Shown here piece by piece: positions 50,763-59,900 of a stretch of 64,000 bases of DNA. Under the pieces are notes generated by a model. That model saw nothing but the letters and a program-made list of their open reading frames with translations. It was not told the DNA's origin and did no database searches. The DNA comes from Hymenobacter convexus. Lineage in GTDB: Bacteria; Bacteroidota; Bacteroidia; Cytophagales; Hymenobacteraceae. The stretch spans positions 62,001 to 126,000 of the forward strand of contig NZ_JAUQON010000012.1 in the NCBI RefSeq assembly GCF_030580955.1, read 5' to 3'. Made by a program: the position numbers and the translations under genes. The first letter of the stretch is position 1, and each line of letters starts with the position of its first letter.

Positions 50763-50797
50763 GAGGCTGGCCGCTGCAACGGCCAGCCTCTTTTTTT
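50763..50797 (+). terminator. Rho-independent terminator
   Basis: Stem GAGGCTGGCCG / CGGCCAGCCTC (11 bp) with loop CTGCAA and seven T, 28 bases after the orphan sorting-domain gene. Confidence 0.92.
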
Positions 50798-50951
50798 GGT
50801 TTATCCGAACGCCGGGGCCACTCCTTTGGGGCCGGCGCTTTCAGGTTAGGCAGCGGCGGGCGTACTTTGCTGCCGGAGCCGCCGCTGGGGCGGCCCGCTC
50901 GTTCTGCCGCTTTCACCTCCCACCGCGGCCCCGCCGCACCATTTCCTTTTT

Positions 50952-52037
50952 ATGGCTGACCAAACCCTAACCGGCCTGCGCGCCGGCGTGCTGCACGGCG
51001 ACGAAGTGCAGGCGCTTTTCAAAAATGCCAAGGCCAACGGCTACGCCCTGCCCGCCGTGAACGTGACCGGCACCAATACCGTGAACGGCGTGCTCGAAAC
51101 CGCCAAGGCGGTGAACTCGCCGGTGATGATTCAGTTTTCGAACGGCGGCGCGCAGTTCTTCGCCGGCAAATCGGTGCCGAACGACAAGCAGCAGGCCAGC
51201 ATTGCGGGCGGCATTTCGGGCGCCTACCACGTGCACCAGATGGCCGCCCTCTACGACGTGCCCGTGGTGCTGCACACCGACCACGCCGCCAAAAAACTCC
51301 TGCCCTGGATTGACGGCCTGCTCGACGCCGGCGAGAAATACTTCGCCCAGCACGGCCAGCCCCTCTACAGCTCGCACATGCTGGATTTGTCGGAGGAGCC
51401 GATTGAGGAGAACATCGAAATCTGCAAGCGCTACCTCGAGCGCATGGCCAAAATCGGCATGACGCTGGAGATTGAGCTTGGCGTGACCGGCGGCGAGGAA
51501 GACGGCGTGGACAACTCCGACGTGGACTCCTCGAAGCTCTACACCCAGCCCGAGGAAGTGGCCTACGCCTACGAGCAGCTGAGCGAAATCAGCCCGCGCT
51601 TCACCATTGCGGCCGCGTTCGGCAACGTGCACGGCGTGTACAAGCCCGGCAATGTGAAGCTGCAGCCCAAGATTCTGCACAACTCGCAGGAGTTCCTGCG
51701 CCAGAAGCACAACATCCAGGAGGCCCTGCCCATCGACTTCGTGTTCCACGGCGGCTCGGGCTCGTCGCAGGAGGAAATCCGCGAGGCCATCAGCTACGGC
51801 GCCATCAAGATGAACATCGACACCGACCTGCAGTGGGCGTTCTGGGAAGGCATCAAGAACTACTACGTGAAGAACGAAGGCTTCCTGCAGGGCCAGATTG
51901 GCAACCCCACCGGCGCCGACTCGCCCAACAAGAAGTACTACGACCCGCGCGTGTGGCTGCGCAAAGGCGAAGAAACCTTCGTGGCGCGCCTCAAGCAGGC
52001 CTTTGAGGACCTGAACTGCATCAACCGCCGCTACTAG
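50952..52037 (+). CDS. fbaA: Class II fructose-bisphosphate aldolase
   Basis: 361-aa class IIA aldolase splitting fructose-1,6-bisphosphate in glycolysis or joining trioses in gluconeogenesis. Zn-binding first His in PVVLHTDHAAKKLLPW, EIELGVTGGEEDGVDN with the active-site Glu region, FGNVHGVYKPGNVKLQP and FVFHGGSGSSQEEI with further His ligands, and NIDTDLQWAFWEGI for the phosphate site. Length matches E. coli FbaA (359 aa). Start ATG 50952; a TACTTTG sequence at about 50867 may be its -7 box. Monocistronic; a hairpin repeat follows. Confidence 0.96.
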   Translation: MADQTLTGLRAGVLHGDEVQALFKNAKANGYALPAVNVTGTNTVNGVLETAKAVNSPVMIQFSNGGAQFFAGKSVPNDKQQASIAGGISGAYHVHQMAALYDVPVVLHTDHAAKKLLPWIDGLLDAGEKYFAQHGQPLYSSHMLDLSEEPIEENIEICKRYLERMAKIGMTLEIELGVTGGEEDGVDNSDVDSSKLYTQPEEVAYAYEQLSEISPRFTIAAAFGNVHGVYKPGNVKLQPKILHNSQEFLRQKHNIQEALPIDFVFHGGSGSSQEEIREAISYGAIKMNIDTDLQWAFWEGIKNYYVKNEGFLQGQIGNPTGADSPNKKYYDPRVWLRKGEETFVARLKQAFEDLNCINRRY

Positions 52038-52050
52038 GCCTGCTGAAGAA

Positions 52051-52165
52051 AAAAGAACGTCATGCTGAGCGAAGTCGAAGCATCTCACGTGTGGTAGTAA
52101 TCCAATCGACAGGATTTACTACTGCACGCGAGATGCTTCGACTTCGCTCAGCATGACGTTCTTTT
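52051..52165. repeat. Hairpin repeat family A, copy 4
   Basis: Left arm AAAAGAACGTCATGCTGAGC, right arm ending CATGACGTTCTTTT. Stem positions AAGTCG pair with CGACTT. Arms ~45 bases, the longest in the window; loop ~25. Between the aldolase and aldo/keto reductase genes. Confidence 0.92.
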
Positions 52166-52193
52166 ATTACGCTATTTCCCAATTCATCCCACC

Positions 52194-53186
52194 ATGTCCT
52201 ACCAGCCCGCCCCCACCCGCTACCAGGAAATGACGTATCGCCGCTGTGGCCGTAGCGGCCTCAGGCTGCCGGCCCTCTCGCTGGGCCTCTGGCACAACTT
52301 CGGTGGCGTGGACGTGCTCGAAAACGGCCGCGCCATCCTGCGCCGCGCCTTCGACCGGGGCATTACGCACTTCGACCTGGCCAACAACTACGGCCCGCCC
52401 CCCGGCTCGGCCGAAACGAACTTTGGCCGCATTCTGCGCGAAGATTTCGCCGCCCACCGCGACGAACTCATCATTTCCAGCAAGGCCGGCTACACCATGT
52501 GGGATGGCCCCTATGGCGACTGGGGCTCGAAGAAATACCTGGTCAGCAGCCTCGACCAAAGCCTGCGGCGCCTGGGCCTAGAGTACGTCGACATCTTCTA
52601 CCACCACCGCCCCGACCCCGACACGCCCCTGGCCGAAACCATGGCCGCGCTCGACCTGCTGGTGCGCCAGGGCAAGGCCCTGTACGTTGGCCTGAGCAAT
52701 TATCGCCCCGCCGAAGCGGCCGAGGCCATCAGGCTGCTGCGCACGTTGGGCACGCCCTGCCTCATCCACCAGCCCAAATACTCGATGTTTGAGCGCTGGG
52801 TAGAAGACGGCCTGCTCGACCTGTTGGGTAATGAAGGCGTGGGCTGCATCCCCTTCTCACCCCTGGCCCAGGGCCTGCTAACCAATAAATACCTGCATGG
52901 CATCCCCGAAGACTCGCGCGTGGCCAAAGGCGTGGGTTTCCTAAAAGAAAGTAACCTCACGCCCGAACGCCTTTCGCAGGTGCGTCGCCTCAACGACCTG
53001 GCCCAAACCCGCAATCAGAGCTTGGCCCAAATGGCGCTTTCCTGGCTGCTGAAGGATGAACGGGTAACCTCCGTGCTCATCGGGGCCAGCAAGCCCGAGC
53101 AGCTCGACGACTCGCTAAAGTGTCTGGGGAATCTGGCGTTCAGCGCAGAGGAATTGGCGGGAATAGAGGGAATTTTAAAAAGCTAG
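52194..53186 (+). CDS. Aldo/keto reductase (YghZ/GAP-reductase-like)
   Basis: 330-aa NADPH-dependent oxidoreductase of the AKR14-like group. Catalytic residues: Asp and Tyr in GITHFDLANNYGPPPGSAET, Lys in LIISSKAGYTMWDGPYGDWG, His in VDIFYHHRPDPDTPL. Nucleotide-binding end: VTSVLIGASKPEQLDDSLKC. The YGxWGSxKYL segment and PPPGSAE are typical of YghZ (L-glyceraldehyde-3-phosphate reductase) and Kv-beta-like members. It likely removes reactive aldehydes; the neighbour is aldolase, which would fit triose detoxification (inference). Confidence 0.94.
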   Translation: MSYQPAPTRYQEMTYRRCGRSGLRLPALSLGLWHNFGGVDVLENGRAILRRAFDRGITHFDLANNYGPPPGSAETNFGRILREDFAAHRDELIISSKAGYTMWDGPYGDWGSKKYLVSSLDQSLRRLGLEYVDIFYHHRPDPDTPLAETMAALDLLVRQGKALYVGLSNYRPAEAAEAIRLLRTLGTPCLIHQPKYSMFERWVEDGLLDLLGNEGVGCIPFSPLAQGLLTNKYLHGIPEDSRVAKGVGFLKESNLTPERLSQVRRLNDLAQTRNQSLAQMALSWLLKDERVTSVLIGASKPEQLDDSLKCLGNLAFSAEELAGIEGILKS

Positions 53187-53198
53187 GAAGACGCAAAT

Positions 53199-53298
53199 AG
53201 AACGTCATGCTGAGCGCAGCCGAAGCATCTCTACCGCCATACTAAAATTGATTAGTTACGCGGTAGAGATGCTTCGGCTGCGCTCAGCATGACGTTCT
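53199..53298. repeat. Hairpin repeat family A, copy 5
   Basis: Left arm AGAACGTCATGCTGAGCGCA, right arm ending GCTCAGCATGACGTTCT; variable stem CAGCCG / CGGCTG; loop about 24 bases. Between the reductase gene and the convergent MotB-like gene. Confidence 0.92.
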
Positions 53299-53314
53299 GC
53301 TTTATCCTTGGTTC

Positions 53315-53974
53315 CTACTTTCCAATGGAGCCAATCTTGGGCTGAATCTGGATGATGAAACGCTTATTGAGCGCCTCCTGGCTGCCGGTGTAGCGGCCAG
53401 CCCCGCGGAAGCCGCTGCCGGCGGCTACCACCTCCAGGTTGCTGGGGAAACGCAAGCCGGCCTGCTCCCAGAGGCGAATCACGCTCAGGGCGCGGCTGTA
53501 GCTGAGCTGGCGCACGGCGGGGCCGTCGAGGTTGTGCGGGTCGTTGGCGGGGTAGCGCAGGTCCTTGGCGGCGCGGCCTTCTACCACAATGAGGTACTGC
53601 ACGTTGTCGTCGTTTTTTATCGACTGCATCTCGCGCAGCAGGAAGCGGCCGGCTTTTACCAGCGGCGTCTGGGCCTCGTAGGGCAGCACGTCGCTCTTGG
53701 GCGCGAAGGTGACGGGAAATTTTAGCTCGTAGCGCTTGTAGGTAGCGTTGTACTCGAAGTAATTGCTTTCAAGGCGCTTAAGGGCGGACTTGATTTCGTC
53801 GAGCTTGCGTTTTTCCTGCACCTGCACTTTCAGCTCCGAAATCAGGCGCTCATTGTCGCGCTGCTTGTCGTTGGCACGCTTGAACCCCAGCACGAACAGC
53901 ACGAGCATGATAAGGAACAAGGCCGTCATGAGGTCCACGTAGCTGGGCCAGAAAAAGTCCTTGCTCTCTTTCAT
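53315..53974 (-). CDS. MotB/OmpA-like stator protein
   Basis: 219-aa inner-membrane protein with one N-terminal helix (VDLMTALFLIMLVLFVLGFK). The preceding MKESKDFFWPSYVD places Asp14 at the membrane entrance, where MotB-type stators have their proton-binding Asp. A coiled coil follows (residues ~35-70) and then an OmpA-like domain (FPVTFAPKSDVLPYEAQTPL, IVVEGRAAKDLR, LSYSRALSVIRLWEQAGLRF, NKRFIIQIQPK) that could bind peptidoglycan. ZorB of Zorya has the same build. It is 162 bases downstream of the MotA-like gene with a hairpin between. No flagellar gene is near, so this is not a flagellar stator. Confidence 0.9.
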   Translation of the reverse strand: MKESKDFFWPSYVDLMTALFLIMLVLFVLGFKRANDKQRDNERLISELKVQVQEKRKLDEIKSALKRLESNYFEYNATYKRYELKFPVTFAPKSDVLPYEAQTPLVKAGRFLLREMQSIKNDDNVQYLIVVEGRAAKDLRYPANDPHNLDGPAVRQLSYSRALSVIRLWEQAGLRFPSNLEVVAAGSGFRGAGRYTGSQEALNKRFIIQIQPKIGSIGK

Positions 53975-54009
53975 ATTGGCATGTTAGTGTTATTATTAAT
54001 CAGGTTGTG

Positions 54010-54115
54010 AACGTCATGCTGAGCGCAGCCGAAGCATCTCTACCGCGTTAGTAGTCCAGTTGATTTAGTTGCGTTGCGCGGTAGAGATGCTTCGGCTGCG
54101 CTCAGCATGACCGTT
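54010..54115. repeat. Hairpin repeat family A, copy 6
   Basis: Left arm AACGTCATGCTGAGCGCAGC, right arm ending GCTGCGCTCAGCATGACCGTT. Same stem variant CAGCCG/CGGCTG as copy 5 but a different loop. It interrupts the presumed MotA-MotB operon. Confidence 0.92.
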
Positions 54116-54136
54116 TCCTTTTACCATTTCTTCACG

Positions 54137-55630
54137 CTACTTTTTGCCCAGAATATTCCGCTGGAACCAGTTGGGCTTCGTGATTTCCTCCAGCACCTTG
54201 TTGGTCCGGTCCACCTGTTGCAAGAGCTGCTGCTGCAACTGGGCATCGGCCAGCAGGCGGGCTTCCATGCGCTGCATGGCTTGCGCGGCCAGGTTGGCCT
54301 GGCGCTCCTGCAGCACGTTGAGGTCTTTTTGCTGGGCCGGGAGCTGGGTGAAGGGGTTGAGGTACTCGGTAATTTTCTGGTAGATGTTGTCCTGGTTCAG
54401 GCGTCGGAAATGCTGCTGCCACTGCTCGTGGGCGGCGCTGGCTTCCTTCTGCAGTTCCTGCAGGCGGCCGTCGAGTTCGGCATCCATGCGGTGCACGCCC
54501 TCGCTTACGCCCTGGCGGATTTGGGCGCCCAGGTCAACCAGCAGCTTGCCGTGCTGGCTGAAAAACGCTACCTGCTGGCGCAGGGCATCGTCGTGCTGCT
54601 GCAGATACTGCGGCACGCTGGCCAGGCCCTGCTCTAAAGCGGTGAGACGGTTGAGCAAAGAGCCAATGGTCTGGGCGGCCTCGTTGCTGTGAACGACGGT
54701 GGTGTTCAGCGCCTGCTGGTAACCCAGGAATTTATCGAAGGTCTGCGCGCTTTCATCCACCCTATCAAACACTTTGATGGTGGCGTTGGCCAACTCCGAG
54801 TAGCCAATTTTCTCCAGCTGCTCCAAGAAGCGCTTCTGCACGCTCACATTCTCCGTAATGCTGGCGATGAGGGGCGTAAACTCGTGGATTTTGCTGAAGA
54901 AGTCGTTCTGAATCTGGCTGAAGAACTCGGCGTTGAACGAGTCCAGCACCGCTTTCAGATTGCTCATGCCGGCCTGCATGTCGGAGTTCAGCTTGGGTAG
55001 CAGGGCCTTTTGCAGGAAAGTGTAGTAGGCATTTTTGTTGCGGTCGCGCACGGCGCGGGCCTGTTTCAGCAATTGGTTGCCGGCCAGCGTGAACGCCAGG
55101 CCAAACAGGCTGCCAATCATGGCAATGAGCACGCCCCCGAGGAAATGCTGCACGTCGCCATTACTGAACGAAGTATCGGTATTCGGATTAGCAGCGGCAT
55201 CCGCAAATGGATTGCCCACCAGCGCCACCAGCCCGATGATAGCGCCCGTGAAAGTACCTAGCAGCCCCAGATACAGCGGCGTCGTTATCTGCGCCTGAAT
55301 CTCGTCGTCCAGCGCTTCGGCGTGGCGCTCGGAAATGTCTTTCAGAATGCCAAAATCGGCCGCCGCACCCCGGTTGTTCAGCAGGTATTCGTTGGTGTCG
55401 GTGATGATTTGGCCGAATTCCGATGAGGCTCCGTTCGTGATAAGCGCATCGTACTGAACTGCAAAGTTTTTCTCGGGCTGCGCGGCCGTGTAGGGAATAG
55501 GTTGCACGCCCACCGCGCCGGCGGCAGGGTACATGCCCAGAATGCGCCCGACAAGTTGGCGGTTGCGGAGGAACACCACCGCCTGCCACGCCACCAGCGC
55601 CAGGATTAACAGGATTTCGATTAAGAGCAT
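54137..55630 (-). CDS. MotA/TolQ/ExbB-like proton-channel protein with long helical tail
   Basis: 497-aa protein. Membrane helices at about 3-21 (IEILLILALVAWQAVVFLR), 117-140 (TPLYLGLLGTFTGAIIGLVA) and 163-187 (FLGGVLIAMIGSLFGLAFTL). The two last are the conserved pair of MotA/TolQ proteins that line the proton path (LGLLGTFTGAIIGL with its Thr and Gly). The remaining ~300 residues are almost wholly helical and cytoplasmic (IHEFTPLIASITENVSVQKR, QQHDDALRQQVAFFSQHGKL, LQQVDRTNKVLEEITKPNWF). This is the layout of ZorA, whose tail is a long intracellular shaft. With the MotB-like protein it should form a proton-driven rotor unit; what it drives is unknown. Confidence 0.88.
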   Translation of the reverse strand: MLLIEILLILALVAWQAVVFLRNRQLVGRILGMYPAAGAVGVQPIPYTAAQPEKNFAVQYDALITNGASSEFGQIITDTNEYLLNNRGAAADFGILKDISERHAEALDDEIQAQITTPLYLGLLGTFTGAIIGLVALVGNPFADAAANPNTDTSFSNGDVQHFLGGVLIAMIGSLFGLAFTLAGNQLLKQARAVRDRNKNAYYTFLQKALLPKLNSDMQAGMSNLKAVLDSFNAEFFSQIQNDFFSKIHEFTPLIASITENVSVQKRFLEQLEKIGYSELANATIKVFDRVDESAQTFDKFLGYQQALNTTVVHSNEAAQTIGSLLNRLTALEQGLASVPQYLQQHDDALRQQVAFFSQHGKLLVDLGAQIRQGVSEGVHRMDAELDGRLQELQKEASAAHEQWQQHFRRLNQDNIYQKITEYLNPFTQLPAQQKDLNVLQERQANLAAQAMQRMEARLLADAQLQQQLLQQVDRTNKVLEEITKPNWFQRNILGKK

Positions 55631-55669
55631 AGCTGCTTTTTCAGATAATGGCCGAAATTACAGCAGAGC

Positions 55670-55792
55670 TGTAGAGACGCGACACTTCGCGTCTCGTCGT
55701 TGCGCAATTCGGACTGCGCAAAACCTCCCCCGATTGCTCCCTACTTGCCACAAAATCAGCAACGCCGAGACGCGAAGTATCGCGTCTCTACA
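55670..55792. repeat. Long inverted repeat (hairpin family B)
   Basis: Left arm TGTAGAGACGCGACACTTCG, right arm complementary except for one base and ending ATCGCGTCTCTACA. Arms 27 bases, loop ~70. Between the MotA-like gene and the Pro-rich membrane protein gene. Confidence 0.9.
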
Positions 55793-55812
55793 CTAACCGT
55801 CCACAGCAGAAC

Positions 55813-56979
55813 TTAACTCAGCGCAATGCCCGCTTTCTGCACCACGTGCCAGGCATCATCGCGCTTCTCCAGCTTGCCGGGCGTCAGGTTTTTGATGGTC
55901 GTAAACTGCTCGGTGGGCGGCAGCTCAAACTGAAAAAACTCCTTCAACTCCCGCACCCCGTTGCCGATGATGCGCGACTGGTCGGCCTGCGGGCTGAACG
56001 AAAATTGCGCGGTAGTGGCCTCCGAATGCGGCAGCGTGATGAGCAGCGGCATCTGCGGCAGCGGGTTGGGGCTGAGCTTGCGGTGCTCGATACTGGGCAC
56101 GTCGGGGGCCGGGGCGTAGTAGTGCAGCGGGCCGTTATTAGGCGCAGTGGCAGGCGCTTCAGGAGCAGCCGTGGCCTCGGCAGATGTGGCCGCTTCCGGC
56201 GCACTGGCTTCAATCAGTTCCTGAATGGCGGGCGGCGTGGACGTGGGCGCGGCCCACTCAATGGTTTGGCCGGGTTCCAGGGGCTGTTCGGGGCCAGTGG
56301 GCGGCGTGGGAGTAGTCGGGTTCATAGCGGAAGGTCGGGGAGCTATTGTTGGCCAGGCCTCAGCGGATTTATCAGCTGATGAGGGGCGGGAATTGAAATT
56401 GGGCTTCGACTTTTTGTCTTTGCCCGAGGGCCGGTTGGCAGAATTAGGTTTCGTGCCTTGCACCTCGCGCATCGACTGAAACGACACGCCCTTCCCGGAA
56501 TTTTCGGCCGGTGCGGGCTGAGCCGGTCCAGCCGGAGGGGCTGGTTTTTTGGCAGAAACAGGAGGTGCCGTCGGCGGAGACTTGTATACGTTTTGCGCCG
56601 CCGATTTTTTCCGAATCGGCTCGTCGGGCATCTGCGGCGCAGCCTCATCCCTTCTGCTTACCGGCCCATGCTTGCCCGCCGAGCGCCGCGTTAACAGCCA
56701 CACGCCCAGTGCACCAATGGCCACGCCGCCCAATACGGCCCAGGCCGTGTTCCAATTCGAGGCCGGCTTACCCTCAATGGCCGTGCTGCTGGTAGCCGCC
56801 GAATCACCGGTAGTCCCGGACGCGGCGGCACCGGCAGTCGGCTGCGCCCACGCCGCCGGACTGCCATTGAGCAACCCTAGCATCGCAAGTAGCAGCAACG
56901 GCCGGCCGCCCCAACGGGAGCAGCCGGCCGGCCGGAGCACACGCGCTAGTGCGGCGCTAGTTGAGCGGCTGCGCGTCAT
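55813..56979 (-). CDS. Pro/Ala-rich single-span membrane protein of the stator operon
   Basis: 388-aa protein starting at ATG 56979, overlapping the Hsp70-like gene by 23 bases. It has a basic start (MTRSRSTSAALARVLRPAGC), a signal-like helix (PLLLLAMLGLLNGSPAAWAQ), a short Ser/Thr region, a second helix (WAVLGGVAIGALGVWLLTRR) and then ~190 residues that look disordered (Pro, Ala, Lys). The last ~100 residues are folded-looking (LLITLPHSEATTAQFSFSPQ, RIIGNGVRELKEFFQFELPP, GKLEKRDDAWHVVQKAGIAL). No family recognised. The layout suggests a tether that holds a C-terminal domain away from the membrane, linking the stator and the two NTPases; inference. Confidence 0.8.
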   Translation of the reverse strand: MTRSRSTSAALARVLRPAGCSRWGGRPLLLLAMLGLLNGSPAAWAQPTAGAAASGTTGDSAATSSTAIEGKPASNWNTAWAVLGGVAIGALGVWLLTRRSAGKHGPVSRRDEAAPQMPDEPIRKKSAAQNVYKSPPTAPPVSAKKPAPPAGPAQPAPAENSGKGVSFQSMREVQGTKPNSANRPSGKDKKSKPNFNSRPSSADKSAEAWPTIAPRPSAMNPTTPTPPTGPEQPLEPGQTIEWAAPTSTPPAIQELIEASAPEAATSAEATAAPEAPATAPNNGPLHYYAPAPDVPSIEHRKLSPNPLPQMPLLITLPHSEATTAQFSFSPQADQSRIIGNGVRELKEFFQFELPPTEQFTTIKNLTPGKLEKRDDAWHVVQKAGIALS

Positions 56980-59900
56980 GAAGCACCTTGGATAGCTCAT
57001 ACAGGGCGTTTTTGAACGGCAGGAAGAACAGGGTTTCGGGCACGGTATCGCCGTCGCGCAGAACGTCGGCGTACTGCTGCCGGTAGAGGTTGAACGAGTC
57101 GCCGAGGCTGCGCTCCAGCGTGTTCATCACCAGGCCGGGGTCGTTTTTCACGCCCAGGTCGGCCTGCACGCGCTTCAGCTCGGGGTCTTCGAGCAACAGC
57201 TTGAGGCAGGCGCGGGCGTTGGCCAGCACGGCTTGCTTGATTTCGTCGGTGACAGCCGCGGCTTCGAGGTGGTGTTCGCCTTTGTCAGCCTGCGGGTTAT
57301 CAGGGTCGGGCAGCACGCCCACGGGGCGCACCATGGGCGGGTCCTGCGGAATCTGGCCGGTGGCAAGTACGCCGCCGTTGGCAGTGGTTTGCTTAGGGTC
57401 GTCGGCCAGCTTAATGCGGAAATCGGCCGGTACGGTTTGGCCGGTGGCTTTTTCCATGATGAGGCGGGCCAGCTTTTCCACCGGCTGCAGGTTGGAGCCG
57501 GCCGCCAGCAAGCGCACGTAGAGACTGCCGCGCCCGGTGAAGCACAGGTAGCGCGGGAGCTGCTGGCCGTTGGCCACCGTCACCTGCGCCACATGGTAAA
57601 TGAGCGCGCCAAAGTGCAGGTAGAACAGTACCCGCAGGTGCTCGGCCCGCAGCAGCCGCTCGCTGAAACCCAGCAGTTGGTCGTAGTTGAACAGGAAGCT
57701 GGCCACGTCTTCGGAGCCGAAATTGTCGGTTCCCTCAGCTACCAACACGTATTCGCGGGCCCGGCGGGCGGCGGGCGAGAGCACGGCACTCTGCACCCCG
57801 GCCACGCCGAAACGCACGAGGCCGTTGTCCTTCGAGCCGCGCACTTCGGCGCCGCCGTCACCCCACAGGTCATTACCAGCGAAGCGGAACGAAGTGCTCA
57901 ACACCGGCTTGCGGTCGGCATAGAGCAGCACGTCGGTGGTGCCGCCGCCGATGTCGATGAAGGCCGCGTTTTCGCCCGGCCCCAGCGTCACAATGTTGCG
58001 GCGCGTGAGGTAGTAGTACGGCGCTGTCGATTCCACCATGCAGGGCATGGAGTTGGTCGTTTTGAACACGTCGTGAAACAGCGTGTCCCACTCGCGCTGG
58101 TACAGGTTGCGCTGGTAGGTCGAGAAGCTCAACGGGGCAAACCAGGTGATTTGCGTAGCCGCGAGGTTGCCGCCATTCAGAGCCACCTTCGCGCGGCACA
58201 GCAGCAGGATTTCCTTGAAGAATGCCCGTACGCGGTTGGTGTTGGCGATGTTCAGCGAATTATCCCACTTCAAATTCGTATGATAATTCGGCCGGCGCTG
58301 CTCCTCGGTGATGATGCCGAAGGCCACATTGATGTTGCCGAGCACGCTCAGTTCCTGAGTGGCGTAGTTGGCCGCTTCGTAAGTAGCGGTGCGGGCCGGG
58401 AAGGCGTAGGGAGAGCTGTCGGCCCCGATGATGGGTGGCACGAATTCGCGCTCCTGGTACTGCTGCCAGCGCTTGATTTGCACGAAGTTGGCCGGGTCGT
58501 CATCGATGCCGCGGTACAGGCGCTCGTAGGCGGTGCGGTCGGGCTCGGCGGTGCTCTTTTTGAGCAGGGCCACCGGCGTATCGGCCAGGCCGAAGCTGAA
58601 CGGCTTGGGCTCCTGGCCGGGACTGTCCTGCATAGCCACGTGGGTGTTCGTGGTGCCGAAGTCGATGGCAAAACGGTACTCCTTGGTACCCTGGCGCACT
58701 TCGGGCCAGCGCGGAATGATGAGCGCACGGCCCTCGGCCGGGGCCGGGTTCAACACTTCGAGGTAGTCGAAATGCGTGCCGCGCACCTCATAGTAGGTGC
58801 TGCCTTCGTCTTGGCTGGTTTTGGGGGTGCGTTCGTAGCGGGTGGCGCTTTGGTCGGTGCCGGTTTCGCTGAGCTGGTGGCCGTTGGCCCAGAATTTCAA
58901 GTCAACTTTCTTGGTCACCATGCTGGGGTCGATGTTGTTGGCATCAACCAGCATGACTTTGTAAAAGTCGTTGTATTGCGGCGCGTCGGCCACTTTCACG
59001 AAGGGAAACACCGACAGCGCCACGTTGGTCACGCGCAGGCGGCCCACGCCGTCGCCCTGCGGGTTGGGGTAGTAAGCGCGCTCATAGTCCACGTAGTCGC
59101 CGCCACTCACCGGCACCCGCAGCTTCACCCGGATGCAGGCCGACTCTAGCTCCAGCGTGAGGTGCTCAGCCAAGTCCTGCTGCGTGAAGTAGTCGAAATA
59201 CGCCGGCTTGATGGGCAGCAGCGGCCAGCTGCTGGGCCGGAAACCGGGCGCAATTTTCAGGTTGCCACAGAAGAACCGGGCCTCGTCCACCTCGTAGGGC
59301 ACGGCCAGCAGGATTTCTTCCAGCAGGTCGTTCACCGTGAGATAGGGATAAGGCAGCTCTGGACCAGGCAGCGTGCGCTCTTTCAGCGGACGGGCATCGG
59401 TCAGGGGCACAATGGCGCCGCTGTCGGCAAACAGCGTTTCGTTGTAATACTTCTTGCCAATTGCCTTCAAACCCGGCCGCAGCACGATGGGCAGCGGCCC
59501 CGCCACGCCCGCCCGCGTGGGCCGGATGAACAGGTCGGAGCCGCGCACGGTGCCCTCGTCGGGCCGCACGCGCAGCAGCACGCCGGCCACGTCAATCTGG
59601 TTGTTGGAGGCATCGGTCAGCACCGGAAAATTGCTCAGGCTGGCGGTGCCATCCATCGCCCAGCGCTGCAGTTGGCCGCGGTCGAGGGTGTCGCGCACCA
59701 GCGGCGCCATGCTCGTCAGGGCCGGGTCGCCCACGAACTCCTGGTACACGTAGTCGCGGAAAGCGGCTTCGCGGTTGGCCAGCGGCACGTACTGGTTATC
59801 AAAATAATAACCCCCACCCTGTGGGCGCTGCACCGGCAGCGGCTTCACATTCGGGGCCGGGAAAAACAGCGTGAGCGGCGAGGTGCCCCCGATGAGTTGC

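Noticed and set aside
52051..54115. CRISPR array from the recurring hairpins
   Set aside because: Copies are kilobases apart, are inverted repeats and lie between genes; there is no regular spacing and no cas gene.
53315..55630. Zorya defence system
   Set aside because: ZorA/ZorB-like proteins are present but neither ZorC/ZorD nor ZorE, and the partners are tubulin- and Hsp70-like. Calling it Zorya would overstate the evidence.
53315..55630. Flagellar MotA/MotB
   Set aside because: No flagellar gene is in the window; the MotA-like protein has a long helical tail unlike flagellar MotA.
57233..59149. 638-aa plus-strand open frame opposite the Hsp70-like gene
   Set aside because: Antisense mirror of a gene with clear ATPase motifs; composition is His/Val/Gly-rich and unstructured.
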